Part shown: positions 62,952-64,000 of the stretch, piece by piece | How positions within the stretch are numbered: position 1 is the stretch's first letter | How the letters are laid out: every line of letters starts with the position of its first letter | Notes under the pieces: generated by a model | What the model saw: only the letters and a program-made list of their open reading frames with translations | Told to the model about the DNA's origin: nothing | Database searches by the model: none | Program-made: the position numbers and the translations under genes | Assembly: GCA_004431415.1 (NCBI GenBank) | Contig: QPMI01000066.1 | Span: 248,001-312,000, forward strand | Reading direction: 5' to 3' | Source of the DNA: Cyanophora paradoxa | Lineage: Eukaryota > Glaucocystophyceae > Cyanophorales > Cyanophoraceae | DNA length: 64,000 bases

Positions 62952-64000
62952 ATGGAGGACGACGACGAGGATTTCGACTTCCGAGGCTTCCAAGCGCGCG
63001 GCGGGGGCGGCTTGTCCTACGGGCTGGAGCTGGATGGCGCTGGCTTCGGAGATGGGGGGCGAGCGGCGAGCCACGCGGCCCCCCACGCAGCTCCCGAACC
63101 GCCTGCAAAGCGGGCGCGCACGGAAGCTGCGCCCCAGCAGCGCGCATCGGGCGCGGCACGGGTCCCGGACTTCTTCGACGACAGCAACGCGGACTACGTC
63201 AACACCAAGGCGCAGTCCGACGTCCCCGTGCCGCAGCTGGACCCCGGTTCGCACCGCTCGCGCCCTGCAGGCCTGCTGCGGCCCGCTCGCCGGCGGATGG
63301 AATGCGAGCGGGCGAGCGCGGCGCAGAGGTGCTGCGGAGGGCGGACGCGAACTCGAAGCGCTCGGGCATGGCCGTGGACTCCAAGTTCAAGAAGATGATG
63401 GTGCGTTTCGCTCCCGCGCTCCCCGCCGCCGCCCCGGACCGATCGCGCCGCGTCCGCGCGCAGCAAAAGCACGGGTGGACGGAGGGCAAGGGTCTGGGCG
63501 CGCGGGAGCAGGGCCGCGCGAGCGCGATCGAGGACGACGGGAACGTCGGGCGCGCCGGCCTCGGCTTCGAGCACGGGGTCGTCCGGCAGGTGAGCGGCGC
63601 CCGGCCCGACCGCCCGCTCCCGCTCCTGAGCGCGCCGCCCCGCCCCGCCCTGGTTCGTTCGCGCGCAGGTGCACAGCGTGAACGATGCGTACGTTCCGCT
63701 GCGTGAGGAGATCGAGTGGATCAGCTGCACGCGCCCGTACGACCCTGCGCACGACTTCAGCAAAGGCTTCCGCATCGGAGCGGTGCGCCGCGCCGCGCTC
63801 GCCGCGCTCCCCTCCCGGCGCCTCCGAGCTCTTCCTGGCAGCCCGAGGGCATCGCCGGGGTACCGCTCAACCTGAGCCGCTACGCCGACACGACCCTCAC
63901 GGACGAGATCCTCAAGTGCAAGGCGCGCCTGTACCCCCCCCGCTTTCGGGACGCGTACCCCCTGACCCCGCCCCTTCCCCCCCCCTTCAGTCCCGTTTCG
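62952..64000 (+). CDS. CMTR1: G-patch protein, probable CMTR1-like cap methyltransferase, cut by window edge
   Basis: CMTR1 2'-O-methylates the first transcribed nucleotide of mRNA. Exons in phase: 62952-63246, 63327-63400, 63464-63589, 63669-63782 and 63842-63922, the last with a GC donor leading out of the window. The start MEDDDEDFDFRGF is acidic; then a basic PAKRAR that may be a nuclear signal, and a G-patch (FKKMMQQKHGWTEGKGLG...GRAGLGFEHG) near residues 115-160. Next comes REEIEWISC, matching the position of an aromatic stretch after the CMTR1 G-patch, then LTDEILKCK, close to the helix preceding its methyltransferase domain. The catalytic K-D-K-E region is outside the window, so the family call rests on the N-terminal third. 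Confidence 0.62.

Overview
The window is nuclear DNA of a GC-rich, intron-dense eukaryote. There are no bacterial operons, no Shine-Dalgarno pattern and no tRNA or rRNA gene. Genes lie on both strands. Most coding exons are 30-150 nt, separated by short introns. I rebuilt the splicing by eye, using reading phase, family conservation and, in two genes, alignment between paralogues. Storage-lipid and alpha-glucan enzymes fit a unicellular alga, but I cannot name the lineage from sequence alone.

Layout. A patatin-type triacylglycerol lipase like SDP1 (minus, 708-8587) is followed by a very large gene joining CxxC modules, TPR-like repeats, coiled coil and a RING-H2 finger (plus, 9332-16078). Next are a coiled-coil gene (minus, 16418-19372), a beta-amylase with an N-terminal zinc ribbon (plus, 19848-23428), an unrecognised gene (minus, 24414-25761) divergent from a small G-patch gene (plus, 25939-26544), a coiled-coil gene (minus, 26677-28507) and a dynamin-family GTPase (plus, 29138-32445). 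A GC minisatellite fills about 33.6-34.6 kb. Then come a type II membrane class I alpha-mannosidase of family GH47 (minus, 35502-41407), divergent from an arrestin-fold gene (plus, 41903-44654), and a second copy of the RING-H2/TPR gene (plus, 45741-52837). After a gene-poor stretch there are an unrecognised gene (minus, about 54631-56985), a small acidic-tailed gene (minus, 59264-59970), a CK1-like kinase (minus, 60205-62641) and the 5' part of a G-patch protein resembling the cap methyltransferase CMTR1 (plus, 62952 to the window edge).

The genes do not form one pathway. Several concern membranes, lipids and protein quality control: TAG lipase, dynamin, ER/Golgi mannosidase, arrestin and two putative E3 ligases.

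The most unusual content is (1) the paralogous pair of 1.5-1.6 thousand residue RING-H2 proteins, each with two tandem CxxC/TPR modules; (2) about twenty phase-consistent GC-AG introns, one GA-AG intron and a 10-nt microexon; (3) a sense-oriented GTACCCC word filling the introns of some genes but not others; and (4) poly(C) runs of more than 20 nt acting as polypyrimidine tracts.
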